From Lachnospiraceae bacterium UBA1778 (GTDB taxonomy: Bacteria > Bacillota > Clostridia > Lachnospirales > Lachnospiraceae): a DNA stretch of 6,767 nucleotides. This document shows positions 6,198 to 6,767 of the stretch, in pieces (the first letter of the stretch is position 1; every line of letters begins with the position of its first letter). The position numbers and the translations under genes were made by a program. Location of the stretch: the NCBI GenBank assembly GCA_002315255.1, contig DCGM01000096.1, positions 17,833-24,599 on the forward strand, written 5' to 3'. The notes below the pieces were generated by a model, which worked only from the letters and a program-made list of their open reading frames with translations, had not been told where the DNA came from and made no database searches.

Positions 6198-6270
6198 TAC
6201 TCCGCACGGGATTTGAACCCGCAGCCTTCCGGTTAAAAGCCGGTTACTCTTCCAGTTAAGTTAACGGAGC
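6198..6270 (-). tRNA. tRNA-Lys (anticodon UUU)
   Basis: The minus strand folds as a 73-nt cloverleaf. The acceptor GCTCCGT pairs with GCGGAGT, using G-U pairs at 1-72 and 7-66. The D stem is ACTT/GAGT, and the anticodon stem around CTTTTAA gives anticodon TTT. The T arm is GCGGG-TTCAAAT-CCCGT, the discriminator is A, and CCA is not encoded. The top anticodon-stem pair is A-A (27-43), so that stem has only four pairs. It differs from the usual Clostridial tRNA-Lys as I remember it (GACTCGTTAGCTC...), so it may be a second, divergent lysine tRNA. It is squeezed between a terminator whose T-run touches its first base and the rtcB leader. Confidence 0.88.
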
Positions 6271-6306
6271 AAAAAAAGACCGCCTACCTTCTTCAGATAA
6301 GCGGTC
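6271..6306 (-). terminator. Terminator abutting the 5' end of tRNA-Lys
   Basis: On the minus strand arms 6296-6306 and 6278-6288 form an 11-bp stem, including two G-U pairs, around the 7-nt loop TGAAGAA. Seven T residues follow (6277-6271), and the next base is position 1 of tRNA-Lys. It can end leftward transcripts from 6307-6712. It leaves no room for a separate tRNA promoter after the hairpin. Confidence 0.82.
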
Positions 6307-6681
6307 CTGGAAATCTATGTGATCTGTTCCCGAATAGTTTTATAATCCACTCTGGAATTCACCTTTTGATCTCTTTTGCTTCATCTGATTCCGGCGCACA
6401 AAAACATTGCCCTGTTCTTTTTCAGGATACAGTGCATCACTTTTGAGTTCTTTATCAAGACTGACATGAGAGAACAATGCGAACATTTCTTTTTCCTTTC
6501 CGGGGTTTCATGGACCCGCTTTTCTTTTCACCAGTACAATAACATGGTTATGGATATTTGTAAATCCTACTGATAGTATAAAATCTTTTTTCCCAGTGTG
6601 ACATGCAGTTTCCTTCTCAATCTTTATCTTCCTCCCTCTCTTTAGCATCCTTCTTCTCTGATTTTCAGCATAAAAATAAAA
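6307..6681 (-). pseudogene. Possible small gene broken by an in-frame TGA (low confidence)
   Basis: This 375-nt stretch between two terminators holds no firm gene. On the minus strand one frame contains a 46-codon ORF (ATG near 6630, beginning MLKRGRKIKIEKE) ending in TGA near 6505. It then continues in the same frame to a 48-codon ORF, from ATG 6484-6486 to TAA 6340-6342, which begins MFALFSHVSL and contains SDALYPEKEQGNVFVRR. The second ORF has AAAGG about eight bases before its ATG and is followed by the terminator at 6271-6306. This suggests a ~100-codon gene interrupted by TGA, or one short gene of 48 codons. I do not recognise the protein; it is short and lysine-rich, and chance ORFs are a real alternative. 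Confidence 0.3.
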
Positions 6682-6709
6682 AAAGCAGCCAGGTTACCTT
6701 GACTGCTTT
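6675..6709 (-). terminator. Terminator of the tRNA-Ser gene
   Basis: On the minus strand AAAGCAGTCA pairs with TGGCTGCTTT over 10 bp (6682-6709), followed by TTTTTTTATTTTT. It starts four bases after the 3' end of the tRNA-Ser gene. Confidence 0.88.
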
Positions 6710-6712
6710 CCA

Positions 6713-6767
6713 CGTTCCCGATGCGATTCGAACGCACGACCTTCCGCTTAGGAGTTACTGCTTTTCA
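6713..6767 (-). tRNA. tRNA-Ser (anticodon UGA), 3' part
   Basis: The window edge falls at the first anticodon base, so the 5' half is missing. The visible part reads TGA (anticodon), AA, the 3' strand of the anticodon stem AGCAG, and a long variable arm (TAACTCCTAAGCGGAAGGTC). The T arm GTGCG-TTCGAAT-CGCAT, the 3' acceptor strand CGGGAAC and discriminator G follow. The long variable arm and G73 mark a serine tRNA. CCA is not encoded. A strong terminator follows directly. Confidence 0.85.

Noticed and set aside
6376..6573. A 65-codon plus-strand ORF
   Set aside because: It begins with TTG without a ribosome site, has a Phe-rich composition from T-rich DNA, and lies antisense to the better-supported small ORFs.
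6713..6767. A tRNA-Arg(CCU) fragment, suggesting an integration site of a mobile element
   Set aside because: CTCCTAA looks like an anticodon loop, but the flanking arms do not pair. Reading the same bases as the long variable arm of tRNA-Ser(UGA) explains the whole 3' half, including G73, so no attachment-site fragment is needed.
1..6767. CRISPR arrays, insertion sequences, phage genes or a toxin-antitoxin pair
   Set aside because: No spaced repeat array, transposase, integrase or phage structural motif was found. The lone XRE protein has no toxin-like small partner beside it.

Overview
The window looks like a chromosomal segment from a Gram-positive Firmicute of the class Clostridia, probably close to Lachnospiraceae or Oscillospiraceae. 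The evidence is AGGAGG-type ribosome binding sites, a LytTR regulator paired with a DUF3021 membrane protein, a surface protein with a PVTGD sorting signal, tRNA genes without encoded CCA, and many intrinsic terminators. This is a judgement from memory of these families; no search was run. Apart from the first, partial gene, everything is on the minus strand.

Left part (1-1340): the 3' end of an S24/S26 peptidase-like gene runs rightward and meets a leftward gene for a small DUF3592-like membrane protein. A 12-bp hairpin that can work in both directions lies between them. The membrane-protein gene has its own promoter and a leader with three 13-nt repeats.

Surface-protein locus (1296-3260): one long reading frame encodes a signal peptide, a putative ligand-binding domain, a YDG-like domain and a sortase signal. 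It is cut at codon 111 by a single in-frame TAG. About 190 nt of folded, unassigned leader precede it.

LytTR/DUF3021 locus (3364-4451): this has the layout of a LytTR regulatory system, meaning a DNA-binding regulator followed by a membrane partner. A pair of direct repeats with a 21-bp period lies upstream of a recognisable promoter. The regulator gene is frameshifted; the membrane-protein gene is intact.

RNA-repair and tRNA locus (4539-6767): reading leftward there is a partial tRNA-Ser(UGA) with a terminator, then a stretch with only a broken small ORF, then a second terminator that touches the 5' end of tRNA-Lys(UUU). After that come rtcB (RNA ligase), a small XRE regulator and tRNA-Glu(UUC). 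I see no terminator from tRNA-Lys through tRNA-Glu, so these may form one mixed tRNA/mRNA transcription unit. This is the most interesting arrangement in the window, because RtcB seals broken RNAs, including tRNAs, and tRNA-Lys(UUU) and tRNA-Glu(UUC) are known targets of some anticodon nucleases. The functional link is inference.

The window contains several small lesions (amber codon, frameshift, in-frame TGA in a small ORF, an extra C in a tRNA T-stem). Either these loci are decaying or the underlying assembly has errors; the sequence alone cannot separate the two.
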